From Inia geoffrensis (Eukaryota; Chordata; Mammalia; Artiodactyla; Iniidae), in the NCBI GenBank assembly GCA_036417435.1, contig CM070904.1, positions 19,326,835 to 19,390,834 on the forward strand: a stretch of DNA of 64,000 nucleotides, given 5' to 3'. Position numbers and translations under genes: made by a program. Positions 43,325 through 55,320 of this stretch are shown here, piece by piece; positions within the stretch are counted from its first letter, which is position 1; each line of letters starts with the position of its first letter. Under the pieces are notes generated by a model. That model did no database searches and was not told where the DNA came from. It worked only from the letters and a program-made list of their open reading frames with translations.

Positions 43325-44204
43325 ATGAGAAGACAGAGAAACACACAGCAGATGAAGGAGCAAGGTAAAAACCCACCAGACCTAACAAATGAAGAGGAAA
43401 TAGGCAGTCTACCTGAAAAAGAATTCAGAGTAATGATAGTAAAGATGATCCAAAATCTTGGAAATAGAATGCAGAAAATACAAGAAACGTTTAACAAGGA
43501 CCTAGAAGAACTAAAGACCAAAAAAAAAAAAAAAAAAAAATGATGAACAACACAATAAATGAAATTAAAAATACTCTAGAAGGAATCAATAGCAGAATAA
43601 CGAAGGCAGAAAAACAGATAGTGGAAATAACCACCGCAGAGCAGAATAAAGAAAAAAGAATCTGAAGAACTGAGGACAGTCTCAGAGACCTCTGGGACAA
43701 CATTAAACACACCAACATTCGAATTATAGGGGTCCCAGAAAAAGAAGAGAAAAAGAGACTGAGAAAATATATGGAGAGATTACAGTTGAAAACTTCCCTA
43801 ATATGGGAAATGAAATAGTCAATAAAGTCCAGGAAGCGCAAAGAGTCCCATACAGGATAAATCCAAGGAGAGACAGGCCAAGATACATATTAATCAAACT
43901 ATCAAAAATTAAATACAAAGAAAAAATATTAAAAGCAGCAAGGGAAAAGCAACAAATAACACACAAGGGAATCCCCATAAAGTTAACAGCTGATGTTTCA
44001 GGAGAAACTCTGCAAGCCAGAAGGGAGTGGCAAGACATATTTAAAGTGATGAAAGGGAAAAACCTACAATCTAGATTACTCTACCCAGCAAGGATCTCAT
44101 TCAGATTCGATGGAGAAACTAAAACCTTTAGAGACAAGCAAAAGCTAAAAGAATTCAGCACCACCAAACCAGCTTTACAACAAACGCTAAAGGAACTTCT
44201 CTAG
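43325..44204 (+). pseudogene. L1-E ORF1 pseudogene
   Basis: The ATG at 43325 opens MRRQRNTQQMKEQGKNPPDL, with the coiled-coil part to KDLEELKTK. A 20-base A run at 43521-43540 disrupts the frame. The RRM and C-terminal part is open from 43803 to the TAG at 44202-44204, with EWQDIFKVMKGKNLQSRLLY and LQQTLKELL. It is the best-preserved ORF1 of the window but still broken. Confidence 0.85.
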
Positions 44205-44262
44205 GCAGGAAACACAAGAGAAAGAAACGACCTACAAAAACAGACCCAAAACAATTAAGAAA

Positions 44263-47200
44263 ATGGCAATAGGAACATACACAATGATAATTACCTTAAA
44301 TGTAAATGGATTAAATGCTCCCACCAAAAGACACAGATTAGCTGACTGGATCCAAAAACAAGACCATATATATGCTGTCTACAAGAGACCCACTTCAGAC
44401 CTAGGGAAACATACAGAGTGAAAATGAGGGGATGGAAAAAGATATTTCATGCAAATGGAAATCAAAAGAAAGCTGCAGTAGCAATTCTCATATCAGACAA
44501 AGTAGGCTTTAACAAAAAGATTATTAAAAGAGACAAAGAAGGATACTACATAATGATCAAGGGATCGATCCAAGAAGAAGATATAACAATTGTAAATATT
44601 TATGCACCCAACACAGGAGCACCTCAATACATAAGGCAAATGCTAACAGCCATAAAACGGGAAATCAACAGTAACACAATCATAGTAGGGGACTTGAACA
44701 CCCCACTTTCACCAATGGACAGATCACCCAAAATGAAAATAAGGAAACACAAGCTTTAAATGATACATTAAACAAGATGGACTTAATTGATATTTATAGG
44801 ACATTCCATCCAAAAACAACAGAATACACATTTTTCTCTAGTGCTCATGGAACATTCTCCAGGATAGATCATATCTTGGGTCACAAATCAAGCCTTGGTT
44901 AATTTAAGAAAACTGAAATCGTATCAAGTATATTTTCCAACAACAACGCTATGAGACTAATTATTACAGGAAAAATATCTTAAAAAAAATACAAACACAT
45001 GGAGACTAAACAATATGCTACTAATTAAGCAAGAGATCGCTGAAGAAATCAAAGAGGAAATCAAAATATACCTAGAAACAAATGACAATGAAAACATGAC
45101 AGCTGAAATCCTATGGAATGCAGTAAAAGCAGTTATAAGAGGGAAGTTTAGAGCAATACAATCCTACCTCAAGAAATAAGAAAAATCTCAAATAAACCAC
45201 CTAACCTTATGCCTAAAGCAAAGAGAAAAAGAAGAACAAAGGCACCCCAAAGTTAGAAGGAAAGAAATCATAAAGATCAGATCAGAAATAAATGAAAAAG
45301 ACATGAAGGAAACAATAGCAATGATCATTAAAACTAAAAGCTTGTTCTTTGAGGTGATAAACAAAATTACCATTAGCCAGACTCATGATGAAAAAAGGGA
45401 GAAGACTCAAATCAACAGAATTAGAAATGAAAAAGGAGAAGTAACAACTGACACTGCTGAAATAGAAAGGATCATGAGAGATTACGACAAGCAAATCTGT
45501 GCCAATAAAATGGACAACCTGGAAAAAAATGGACAAATTCTTAGAAAAGCACATCTTCAAAGACTGAACCAGGAAGAAACAGAAAATACAAACAAACCAA
45601 TCACAAGCACTGAAATTGAAACTGTGATTAAAAATCTTCCAACAGACAAAAGCCCAGGACCAGATGGCTTCACAGGCAAGTTCTATCAAACATTTAGAGA
45701 ACAGCTAACACATATACTTCTCAAACTCTTCCAAAATATAGCAGAGGGAGGAACACTCCCAAACTCATTCTACGAGGCCACAATCACCCTGATACCAAAA
45801 CCAGACAAGGATGTCACAAAGAAAGAAAACTACAGGCCAATAACACTGATGAACATAGATGCGAAAATCCTCAACAAAATACTAGCAAACAGAATCCAGC
45901 AGCACATTAAAGGATCATACACCATGATCAAGTGTGGTTTATCCCGGGAATGCAAGGATTCTCCAATATATGCAAATCAATCAATGTGATACAACATATT
46001 AACAAACTGAAGGATAAAAATGATATGATAATCTCAATAGATGCAGAAAAAGCTTTCAACAAAATTCAATGCCCTTTTATGCTAAAAAAAAAAAAAAAAA
46101 AAACTCTCCAGAAGGTAGGCATTGAGGAAACTTACCTCAACATAATAAAGGCCATATATGACAAACCCAGGGCCAACATCATTCTCAATGGTGAAACAGT
46201 GAAACCATTTCTACTAAGATCAGGAACAAGACAAGGTTGCCCACTCTCACATTATTCAACATAGTTTTGGAAGTTTTTGCCACAGCAATCAGAGACAAAA
46301 AAGAAATAAAAGGAATCCAAATCAGAAAAGAAATAAAATGGTCACTCTTGGCAGATGACATGATAATATAGAGAATCCTAAAGATACTACCAGAAAACTA
46401 CTAGAGCTAATCAATGAATTTGGCAAGGTTGCAGGATACAAAATTAATGCAAAGAAATCTCTGGCATTGCCATACACTAATGACGAAAAATCTGAAAGAG
46501 AAATTAAGGAAACACTCCCATTTACCATTGCAACAAAAAGAATAAAATACCTAGGAATAAGCCTACATAAGGAGATGAAAGACCTGTATGCAGAAAACTA
46601 TAAGATACTGATGAAAGAAATTAAAGATGATACAAACAGATGGAGAAATACACCATGTTCTTGGATTGGAAGAATCAACATTGTAAAAATGACTATACTA
46701 CCCAAAGCAATCTACAGATTCAGGGCAATCCCTATCAAACTACCAATGTCATTTTTCACAGATCTAGAACAAAAAATTTCACAATTTGTATGGAAACACA
46801 AAAGACCCCAAATAGCCACAGCAATCTTGAGAAAGAAAAACAGAGCTCGCGGAATCAGGCTCCTGGACTTCAGACTACACTACAAAGCTACAGTAATCAA
46901 GACAGTATGGTAAGGCACAAAAAACAGATATATAGGTCAATGGAACAGGATAGAAAGGCCAGAGATAAACCCACACACATATGGTCACCTTATCCTTTTT
47001 TGTTTTTAACATCTTTATTGGAGTATAATTTCTTTACAGTGGTGTGTTAGTTTCTGCTTTATAACAAAGTAAATCAGCTATACATATGCATATATTCCCA
47101 TATTTCCTCCCTCTTGCATCTCCCTCCCACCCTCCCCATCCCACCCCCTAGGTGGTCAGAAAGCACCAAGCTGATCTCCCTGAGCTATGCGGCTGCTTCC

Positions 47201-48623
47201 CACCAGGTACCTCTTTTACATTTGGTAGTCTATATATGTCCATGCCAGTTTCTCACTTCAACCCATCTTACCATTCCCCCTCCCCATGTCTGCAAGTCCA
47301 TTCTCTATGTTCGTGTCTTTATTCCTGTCCTGCCCCTAGGTTCTTTAGAACCTTTTTTTTTTTAGATTCCTTATATATGTGTTAGCATATGGTATTTGTT
47401 TTTCTCTTTCTGACTTACTTCATTCCGTATGACAGATTCTAGGTCCATCCACCTCACTATAAATAACTCAATTTCGTTTCTTTTTATGACTAATATTCCA
47501 TTGTATACATGTGCCACATCTTATTTATCCATTCATCTGTTGAGATCACCTTATCTTTGATAAAGGAAGCAAGAATATACAATGGAGAAAAGAGCCTTTT
47601 CAATAACTGGTGCTAGGAAAACTGGACAGCTACATGTAAAAGAATGAAATTAGAACACTCCCTAACACCATACACAAATAGAAACTCAAAATGGATTAAA
47701 GACATAAATGTAAGGCCAAGACACTATAAAACTCTTAAAGGAAAACAGAGACAGAACACTTTATGACATAAATCACAGCAAGATCCTTTTTAACCCAACT
47801 CTTAGAGAAATGAAAATAAAAACAAAAATAAACAAATGGGGCCTCATGAAACTTAAAAGCTTTTGCACAACAAAGGAAACCATAAACAAGATGAAAAGAC
47901 AGCCCTCATAATGGGAGAAAATATTTGCAAACGTGGCAACTGACAAAGGATTAATCTCCAAAATATACAAGCAGCTAATGCAGCTCGATATCAAAAAAAC
48001 AAACAACTCAATCCAAAAATGGGCAGAAGACCTAAATAGGCATTTCTCCAAAGATGACATACAGATTGCCAACAAACACATGAAAGGATGTTCAACATCA
48101 CTAATCATTAGAGAAATGCAAATCAAAACTACAATGCTGTATCACCTCACACCACTAGAATGCCCATCATCAAAAGGTCTACAAACAATAAATGCTGGAG
48201 AGGGTGTGGAGAAAAGGGAACTCTCTTGCACTGTTGATGGGAATGTAAATTGATACAGCCACTATGGAGAACAGTATGGAGGTTCCTTCAAAAACTATAA
48301 ATAGAACGACCATATGACCCAGCAATCCCACTGCTGGGCATATACCCTGAGAAAACCATAATTCAAAAAGAGTCAAGTACCACAGTGTTCATTGCAGCTT
48401 TATTTACAATAGCCAGGACCTGGAACAACCTAAGTGTCCATCGACAGACAAATGGATAAAGATGTTGCACATATATTCAATGGAATATTACTCAGCCACA
48501 AAAAGCAAGGAAATTGAGTTATTTGTAGTGAGGTGGATGGACCTAGAGTCTGTCATACAGAGTGAAGTAAGTCAGAAGGAGAAAAACAAATACCATATGC
48601 TAACACATATATATGGAATCTAA
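44263..48623 (+). pseudogene. L1-E ORF2 pseudogene, interrupted by an inverted L1 fragment
   Basis: The start [20 protein letters not shown] at 44263 breaks after about 33 codons by a one-base loss (AAGACCATATATATG). Readable blocks: endonuclease (44418-44759), pre-RT/RT (45303-45989 with [14 protein letters not shown]), and thumb and later (46467-46913). The inverted insert follows at 46995-47545, then 47933-48253. The RT motif is damaged (CTCTTGGCAGATGACATGAT near 46345, giving L-A-D-D). The stop is at 48621-48623. Confidence 0.85.
46995..47545 (-). mobile_element. Inverted 5'-truncated L1 3' end inside L1-E
   Basis: On the - strand it reads the end of ORF2 (TCAACAGATGAATGGATAAA), the ORF2 stop region and the 3'UTR ending CTCCAATAAAGATGTTAAAA and a short tail. 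The target duplication TCACCTTATC is at 46985-46994 and 47546-47555. Both flanks together rebuild the L1 ORF2 words GGTCACCTTATCTTTGATAA. It is the only main L1 piece in - orientation in the window. Confidence 0.92.
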
Positions 48624-48990
48624 ACAAACAAAAAAAGTGGTCCTGAAGAACCTAGGACAGGAATAAAGATGCAGATGTAGAAAACAGACTTGAGGACACA
48701 GGGAGGGGGAAGGGTAAGCTGGGATGAAGTAAGAGAGTGGCATGGACATATATACACTACCAAATGTAAAATAGCTAGCTAGTGGGAAGCAGCCACATAG
48801 CACAGGGAGATCAGCTCGGTGCTTTGTGACCACCTAGAGGGGTGGGATAGGGAGGGTGTGAGGGAGGCTCAAGAGGGAGGGGATATGGGGACATATGTAT
48901 ATGTATAGCTGATTCACTTTGTTATACAGCAGAAACTAACACAATAATGTAAGGCAATTATACTCCAATAAAGATGTTAAAAAATTAAAA

Positions 48991-49523
48991 AGAAAGGCAA
49001 AGTTGGAGCCACTACCTGAATGCTGTTTCCAGCACGGGCAGGACGCAGGTCTGTTGAGCAAGATTTGCATTTAGCTATTTTATAGTTCTGTTATATTTAA
49101 AGCCAAACCCTGCAACAGGGTCCTTTCTTCAGTGTGTCCAATATAACCAGAAGCCACCTCAGTTGTATAAGAGGCTGCTTTAGTTTTAACAGGTCTTATC
49201 TTCTGTACTATCCTGGTTTTAACCATGGTGGATCCACAGTATTGCTTGGACTCCATTGTTCTTATTTTCTGTTTTCAAGGGAGCCTCTTAAAGCACAGTA
49301 TACATATTGATGTGGTAACTTGTTCCCCCTCTGAGCTTCATTATATTTTTCTAGAGGTACTTATTTTCAGGAATTTTCTGGTTCTCTAAATCTTCTTAAA
49401 AACATCATAGTTGAAAAGAAATCTGTTAATAATTTTGTTTCTTTCAGAAAATACCATTTTCAAGTGAATTTATATTGCCAGAGATTATTTGGGAATTAAA
49501 GTGGCAATGTCACTTACTAAGGA
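48991..49523. other. Intronic sequence, nothing recognised
   Basis: Non-repetitive AT-rich intron between L1-E and the next SINE. No conserved frame or splice signals recognised. Confidence 0.5.
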
Positions 49524-49535
49524 GGTATTGGGTAG

Positions 49536-49792
49536 GGACTTCCCTGGTGGTCGAGGGCCTAAGGCTCTGTGCTCCCAGTGCAGGGGGCCCAGGTTCAATC
49601 CCTGGTCAGGGAATTAGATCCCACATGCCACAACTAAGAGTTTGCACGCCGCAACTAAAAAAAGTTCCCACGTGCCGCAACTAAACAAAAAGTTCCCGTG
49701 GGCCGCAACTAAAGATTCCGCGTGTCGCGACAAATATCCCGTGTGCTGCAACTAAGACCTGGTGCAGCCAAATAAATAAATAATAACAACAA
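49536..49792 (+). mobile_element. CHR SINE with internal tandem expansion
   Basis: It has the head GGACTTCCCTGGTGGTCGAG, the B box AGGTTCAATCCC and the end GTGCAGCCAAATAAATAAATAA. The distal body holds four or five repeats of a unit of about 25-30 bases built on GCCGCAACTAA and AGTTCCCGTG. The perfect 12-bp target duplication GGTATTGGGTAG is at 49524-49535 and 49793-49804. Confidence 0.93.
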
Positions 49793-50219
49793 GGTATTGG
49801 GTAGTGTGTGGGGCTATTGTTCAGTTCTTTCTCTGACATGTTATCTCTTGACTTATCAAAATGATCACTTAGGCTCAAAAATCCCTGGCAAACACAATGG
49901 GAAATGATATTAGATCATAAGCTAAGCAAAGGAAGTTTCAATAATGAACTGAAAAAATTGGTCATCTTACCAATGAAAATAATCTGGGAAGAATTATACT
50001 CATTGGAACGTAAAGAAATTCTACTGAGCTGAGTGCCAGAGGATCAGGGTCTTCCATTAATTTCTTCCATCAAGTTCTGGGTCTTGAAGATGACTTGATC
50101 TTCTCATTTACTGGCCTCGGTTCCTTGTCTATGAAACGGGGTGGAGGAAGTGGAAGTGGATAAAGTCCATGCTTCATTTTGCTTCTGATATGATTCTTTA
50201 CCCAGTAGAAAAACATGAA

Positions 50220-50430
50220 CCTGGGAGCCCAACAGACCTAGACTAGAATTCTTGCTGGAGAAAATTGAATAAGGCACTTAACTTCTCTAAGCCACAGTTT
50301 ACCCTCTTGAATAGGGAGAAAACTACACCTATATAACAGAGTTTAAAAAATTAAGAATGAGGATTAAGAGGACAATGCATGCAAAGCTCCTATGACCATG
50401 CCAGCCCATAGTGTGTGCCTAAGAAACGTC
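50220..50430 (+). repeat. MIR SINE
   Basis: MIR order: GAGCCCAACAGACCTAGACT, AATAAGGCACTTAACTTCTC, TAAGCCACAGTTTACCCTC, TTGAATAGGGAGAAAACTAC, ATGCAAAGCTCC and AGTGTGTGCCTAAGAAA. Orientation is +. Confidence 0.75.
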
Positions 50431-50610
50431 AGTTTCCTTGGCTTGAGGGTTTTTCTGTTTTTGCTTTTGGTTTTTTCTTTTAAACTAAAAAGTCACAGCT
50501 ACCATGGAGAAGTGATAGACAGGGCTGGGAGATGGAAAATTCAAGATGAATCTGGAGTATCTTATCTTATGGTGCCCAAAATATGCAAGTGTTCAAAAAA
50601 GGATGGGGCA

Positions 50611-50957
50611 GGGCTTCCCTGGTGGCACAGTGCTTAAGAATATGCCTGCCAATGCAGGGGACACGGGTTTAAGCCCTGGTCTGGGAAGATCCCACATGCT
50701 GAGGAGGAACTAAGCCCGTGTGTCACAACTACTGAGCCTGCACTCTAAAGCCCGCGAGCCACAAGTACTGAGCCCACGTGCCACAACTACTGAAGCCCAC
50801 GTGCCTAGAGCCTGTGCTCCGCAACAAGAGAAGCCACCGCAGTGAGAAGCCCACACACTCCAACAAAGAATAGCCCTGGCTCGCTGCAACTAGGGAAAGC
50901 CCACGCGCAGCAACAAAGACCCAGTGCAGCAATCAATCAATCAATCAATCAATTACG
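50611..50957 (+). mobile_element. Long-form CHR SINE with (AATC)n tail
   Basis: It has the head GGGCTTCCCTGGTGGCACAG and a body of about 340 bases with repeated CCACAACTACTGAGCC and CCACGTGCC words. It ends in ACCCAGTGCAGC and six AATC units. The perfect 14-bp target duplication AAAAGGATGGGGCA is at 50597-50610 and 50959-50972. Confidence 0.92.
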
Positions 50958-50974
50958 GAAAAGGATGGGGCACG

Positions 50975-51591
50975 TTTAAAGGACATAGAAGTCAACCTCC
51001 CAGTGGATGGCTGGAGCAGTTTGAACAATAAGTAACAAAAGTACTGTATTAGAACCCATAAAATAAAGTGAATATCCATAAGTTCATACTGATATAAATA
51101 AAATTGAATAAATAAATACCTGGAGGAGAAGGGACAGCTGTTCCTTACAAAAGAATTTCAAGTAACAAATGCAGAAGGAAGAGAGAAACAGAAATTAAGA
51201 TTATACCACCACAGTGCTAACTGGTGAGGGACAAATCCACTGGTAGATGCTAAAATTACTGAGCAAAGTTTGAGGGGAAAGAGGATATTTGTAGAGTTTC
51301 AAATGATCTCCTTCAAATTATGTATTAAATAAAAAGGGAGAAACAGTCACTTTACAGTGGAGAAACCCAGCAGATACCACCTAATTAAGTGATCAAACTT
51401 AACATCACCAGTAACAAGACATGTTGACATCACACACCCCTTGATGTGATGCATGGAGAGGTGATGGGAGTCCCTTCTGAGTGTTCTTGTTCCCTCAATC
51501 TGATCATGAGAAAACATCAGACCAACCCAAATTGAGGGACAGTGTACAAAAAGCTGACCAGTCCTCTTCAAAACTGTCAAGGTCACAAAAG
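50975..51591 (+). mobile_element. Ancient L1M 3'UTR, left half
   Basis: The words fit an old L1M 3'UTR: TAAGTTCATACTGATATAAA, GAATAAATAAATACCTGGAG, GAGTTTCAAATGATCTCC, CCAACCCAAATTGAGGGACA and CTGTCAAGGTCACAAAAG. It continues at 55801 after a 4.2-kb insertion. The duplicated target AGGTCACAAAAG (51580-51591) / AGATCACAAAAG (55801-55812) marks the break. Confidence 0.75.
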
Positions 51592-52148
51592 ATACATGCA
51601 CCCCAATGTTCATAGCAGCACTATTTACAATAGCCAAGACATGGAAGCAACCTAGATGTCCACCGACAGATGAATGGATAAAGAAGATGTGGTATACATA
51701 CTAGGGCACAAAACAAGCCTCAATAAATTTAAGAGTATGGAAATTATCTCAAGCATCTTTTCTGACCACAACAGCATGAAACTAGAAATCAACCACAGAA
51801 AAAGAAATGAGAAGAAACTGATTACATGGAGACTAAACAACATGCTACTAAAAAACCAACGGGTCAATGATGAAATCAAAGAGAAAATTAGAAAATACCT
51901 TGAGACAAATGACAATGAAAACACAACCATACAAAATTTATGGGATGCAGCAAAAGCAGTTCTTAAAGAGAAATTCATAGAGATACAGGCCTTCCTCAAA
52001 AAAACAAGAAAAATCTGAAATAAACAACCTAACCTACCACTTAAAAGAATTAGGAAAAGATGATCAAACAAAACCTTAAGCCAGCAGAAGGAAGGAAATA
52101 ATAAAGATCGAAGAGAAAATAAATAAAAGAGATTAAAAAAACAACAGA

Positions 52149-52338
52149 GGGCTTCCCTGGTGGCGCAGTGGTTGAGAGTCCGCCTGCCGATGCAGGAGAC
52201 ATGGGTTCGTGCCCTGGTCCGGGAGGATCCCACATGCCGCGGAGCGGCTGGGCCCGTGAGCCATGGCCGCTGAGACTGTGCGTCCGGCACCTGTGCTCCG
52301 CAATGGGAGAGGCCACAGCAGTGAGAGGCCCTCGTACG

Positions 52339-52370
<32 letters not shown>
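52149..52370 (+). mobile_element. CHR SINE in L1-F2
   Basis: It has the head GGGCTTCCCTGGTGGCGCAG, CpG-rich body (CATGCCGCGGAGCGGCTGGG) and a 30-base A tail to 52370. The target region AACAACAGA/AATCAATAAAA is not cleanly duplicated by eye. Confidence 0.92.
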
Positions 52371-52373
<3 letters not shown>

Positions 52374-53027
52374 ATAAAACCAAGAGCTGGTTCTTTGAAA
52401 GGATAAACAAGACTCACCAAGGATAAACAGGCTCACCAAGAAGAAAAGAGAGAGAACGCAAATAAACAAAATAAGAAATGAAAAAGGAGAAATCTCAACT
52501 ATCAAACATTTAGAGAAGAGTTAAGACCTATCCTTCTGAAACTCTTCCAAAAAAGTGCAGAGGAAGGAACACTCCCACAGCTCATTCTACAAGGCCACCA
52601 TCACCCTGATACCAAAACCAGACAAAGACAACACCAAAAAGGAAAATTACAGGCCAACATCTTTGATGAATTTAGATGCAAAAAATTCTCAACAAAACAT
52701 TAGCAAACTGAATCCAATGACACATAAAAAAGGTCACACACCACGACCAAGTGAGATTTATCCCAAGCTCACAACGATCGTTCAACATACAGAAGTTGAT
52801 GTGATACACCACATAAAAGAAAAGACAAAAACCACTTGATCATCTCAATAGATGCAGAGAAAGCATTTGACAAAATTCAACATCCATTCATGATAAAACT
52901 TCTTACTATAGTGGGTACAGAGGGAACATATCTCAGTATAATAGAAGCTATTTATGACAAACCCACAGTCAATATAATACTCAATGGTGAAAAGCTGAAA
53001 GCCTTCCTGATAAAATCTGGAACAAGG

Positions 53028-53175
53028 GTAGTCTAGTGGTTAAGACCCTGGTAGTCCAGTGGTTAAGACTCCATGCTTCCACTGCAGGGGGCATGGGTTC
53101 AATCCCTGATTGGGGGACTAAGATCCTGCAAGCGGCATGGCCAATAAATAAATAAGAAAATTAATTAATTAAATT
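53028..53175 (+). mobile_element. CHR SINE with missing head and duplicated A-box region
   Basis: The perfect 15-bp target duplication AAATCTGGAACAAGG (53013-53027 and 53176-53190) delimits it. It lacks the usual GGGACTTCCCTGG head. It opens with two copies of a segment like TAGTCTAGTGGTTAAGAC/TAGTCCAGTGGTTAAGAC, then the B box GGTTCAATCCC and an (AATA)n tail. Confidence 0.9.
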
Positions 53176-55256
53176 AAATCTGGAACAAGGATGACCACTC
53201 TCATCTCTTCCATTCAACGTAGTATTGGAAGTCCTAGCCACAGCAATCAGACAAGAAAAAGAAATAAGAAGTATCCAAATTGGAAGGGAAGAGGTAAAAT
53301 TATCATAATATGCAGATGATATGATACCTTATCAGATGATATGAAACCCTAAAGACTCCACACAAAAACTACTAGAATTGATAAACAAATTCAGCAACGT
53401 AGCAGGATACAAGCTTAACATACAGAAATTGGTTGCATTTCTTTACAACAACAATGAAATATCAGAAAGGGAATGTAAAAAAAAAAAACAAAAACCTTTT
53501 AAAATTGCACCCCTAAAAGCAAAATACTTAGGAATAAACCTGACCAAGGAGGTGAAAGACTTATACGCTGAGAACTGTAAACCATTAATAAAGGAAACTG
53601 AAGATGATTCAATGAAATGGAAAGATATCCAATGCTCTTAGATTTGAAGAATATTGTTAAAATGGCCATACTACGGAAAGCAATCCCTACCAAATTACCC
53701 ATGACATTTTTTACAGAACTATAACAGATAATCCTAAAATTCATATGGAACCACAAAAGACCCAGAACTGCCAAAGGAATCCTGAAGAAAAGGAACAACG
53801 CAGGAGGAATAACCCTCCCAGACTTCAGACAATACTACAAAGTTACGGTAATCAAAACAGCATGGTACTGGCACAAAAACAGACATATGGATCAATGGAA
53901 CAGAATAGAGAGCCCAGAAATAAACCCACAGAGCTACAGTCAATTAATCTTCAACAAAGGAGGCAAGAATATACGTTGGGAAAAAGCTAGTCTCTTCAGC
54001 AAGTGATGTTAGGAAAGTTGGACGGCCGCATGTAAATCAGTGGAGTTAGAACACACCCTCTCACCATACAGAAAAATAAACTCAAAATGGCTTAAAGACT
54101 TAAACGTAAGACATGACACCATAAAACTCCTAGAAGAGATCATAGGCAAAGCATTCTCTGATTTGTACCAATTGTACCAATGTTTTCTTAGGTCAGTCTC
54201 CCAAAGCAATAGAAATAAAAACAAAAATAAATAAATGGGACCTAATCAAACTTACAGGCTGTTGCACAGCAGAAGAAACCATAAACAAAAAGAAAAGACA
54301 ACCTACAGGATGGGAGAAAATATTTGCCAATGATGTGACTGACAAGGGCTTACTTTCCAAAATATTCAAACACCTCATACAACTCAACAACAACAACCCA
54401 ACTGAAAAATGAGCAGAAGGCCTAAAAAGACATTTCTCCAAAGCAGAAATATAGATGGTGAATAGGCACCAATAGGAATAGGAAAAGATGCTCAACATTG
54501 CTAATTATGAGAGAACTGCAAATCAAAACTACAGCGAGGTACCACCTCACACCAGTCAGGATGGCCATCGTTAAAAAGTCTACAAACAACAAATGCTGGA
54601 GAAGGTGTGGAGAGAAGGGAACCCTGCTACACTGTTGGTGGGAATGTAAGTTGGTGCAGCCACTGTGGAAAAAGGTATGGAGGTTCCTCAGAAAACTAAA
54701 AATAGAACTGCCATATGATCCATCAATCCCACTCCTGGGCATATATCCAGATAAAACTATAATTCAAAAAGATACATGAACCCCTATGTTCATAGCAGCA
54801 CTATTCACAATAGCCAAGACATGGAAACAACCCAAATGTCCATGGACAGAGGAATGGATAAAGATGTGGTATATATACACAATGGAATACTACTCAGCCA
54901 TAAAAAAGGAACGGAATAATGGCATTTGCAGCAACATGGATGCAACCAGAGATTATCCTACTAAGTCAGAAAGAGAAAGACAAATACCATATGATATCAC
55001 TTATACGTGGAATCTAAAATGTGACACAAATGAACCTATCTATGAAACAGAAACACAGACATAGAGAACAGATTTGTGGTTGCCAAGGGGGAGGGGGTTG
55101 GGATGAGCAGATGCAAACTATTATATATAGAATGGATAAACAACAAGGTCCTACTGTATAGCACTGGGAACTATATTCAATAACCTATGATAAACCATAA
55201 TGAAAAAGAATATTAAAAAACAATGTATATATATGTAAAGAAAGAGAAGATGTGGT

Positions 55257-55320
55257 ATATATATATGTATATATATGTATATATGTGTGTGTGTGTATGT
55301 ATATCTATACATATACATGA
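55257..55320 (+). repeat. (TATATG)n/(GT)n microsatellite
   Basis: Alternating TATATATG and GTGTGTGTG words over about 60 bases at the junction of L1-F2 and the right piece of L1-F1. Confidence 0.85.

Larger units (their letters stand above)
42835..48990 (+). mobile_element. L1-E, L1 truncated in its 5'UTR
   Basis: It begins near GTCTTGGTGCTCAGGCCAGG, equivalent to about 30628 in L1-D, so the GC-rich first part of the 5'UTR is missing. ORF1, ORF2 and the 3'UTR follow, ending CCAATAAAGATGTTAAAAAA near 48960-48990. Inside ORF2 it carries an inverted L1 3' fragment (46995-47545). Its sequence is close to L1-D, so it is of the same or a sister subfamily. Confidence 0.87.
51704..55018 (+). pseudogene. 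L1-F2 ORF2 pseudogene
   Basis: Fragmented frames: endonuclease end (51674-52018), RT (52836-53036, and YADDMIP words near 53311), thumb and later (53378-53641) and the Cys-rich end (54498-54779, followed by 54786-55064). There are two SINE insertions and multiple stops. It is non-functional. Confidence 0.78.
51704..55245 (+). mobile_element. L1-F2, 5'-truncated L1 inside L1-F1
   Basis: It starts in the endonuclease domain (AAACAAGCCTCAATAAATTT) and runs through RT, the C-terminal domain and a 3'UTR ending AACAATGTATATATATGTAAAG. The target words AGAAGATGTGGTATA are repeated at about 51685-51699 and 55246-55260 (GAGAAGATGTGGTATA). It carries SINEs at 52149-52370 and 53028-53175 and has a deletion around 52430-52510 that joins the pre-RT region to RT. 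Confidence 0.82.

Noticed and set aside
55257..55320. Regular short repeats as a CRISPR-like array
   Set aside because: Simple (TATATG)n/(GT)n microsatellite in a mammalian intron with no spacers.
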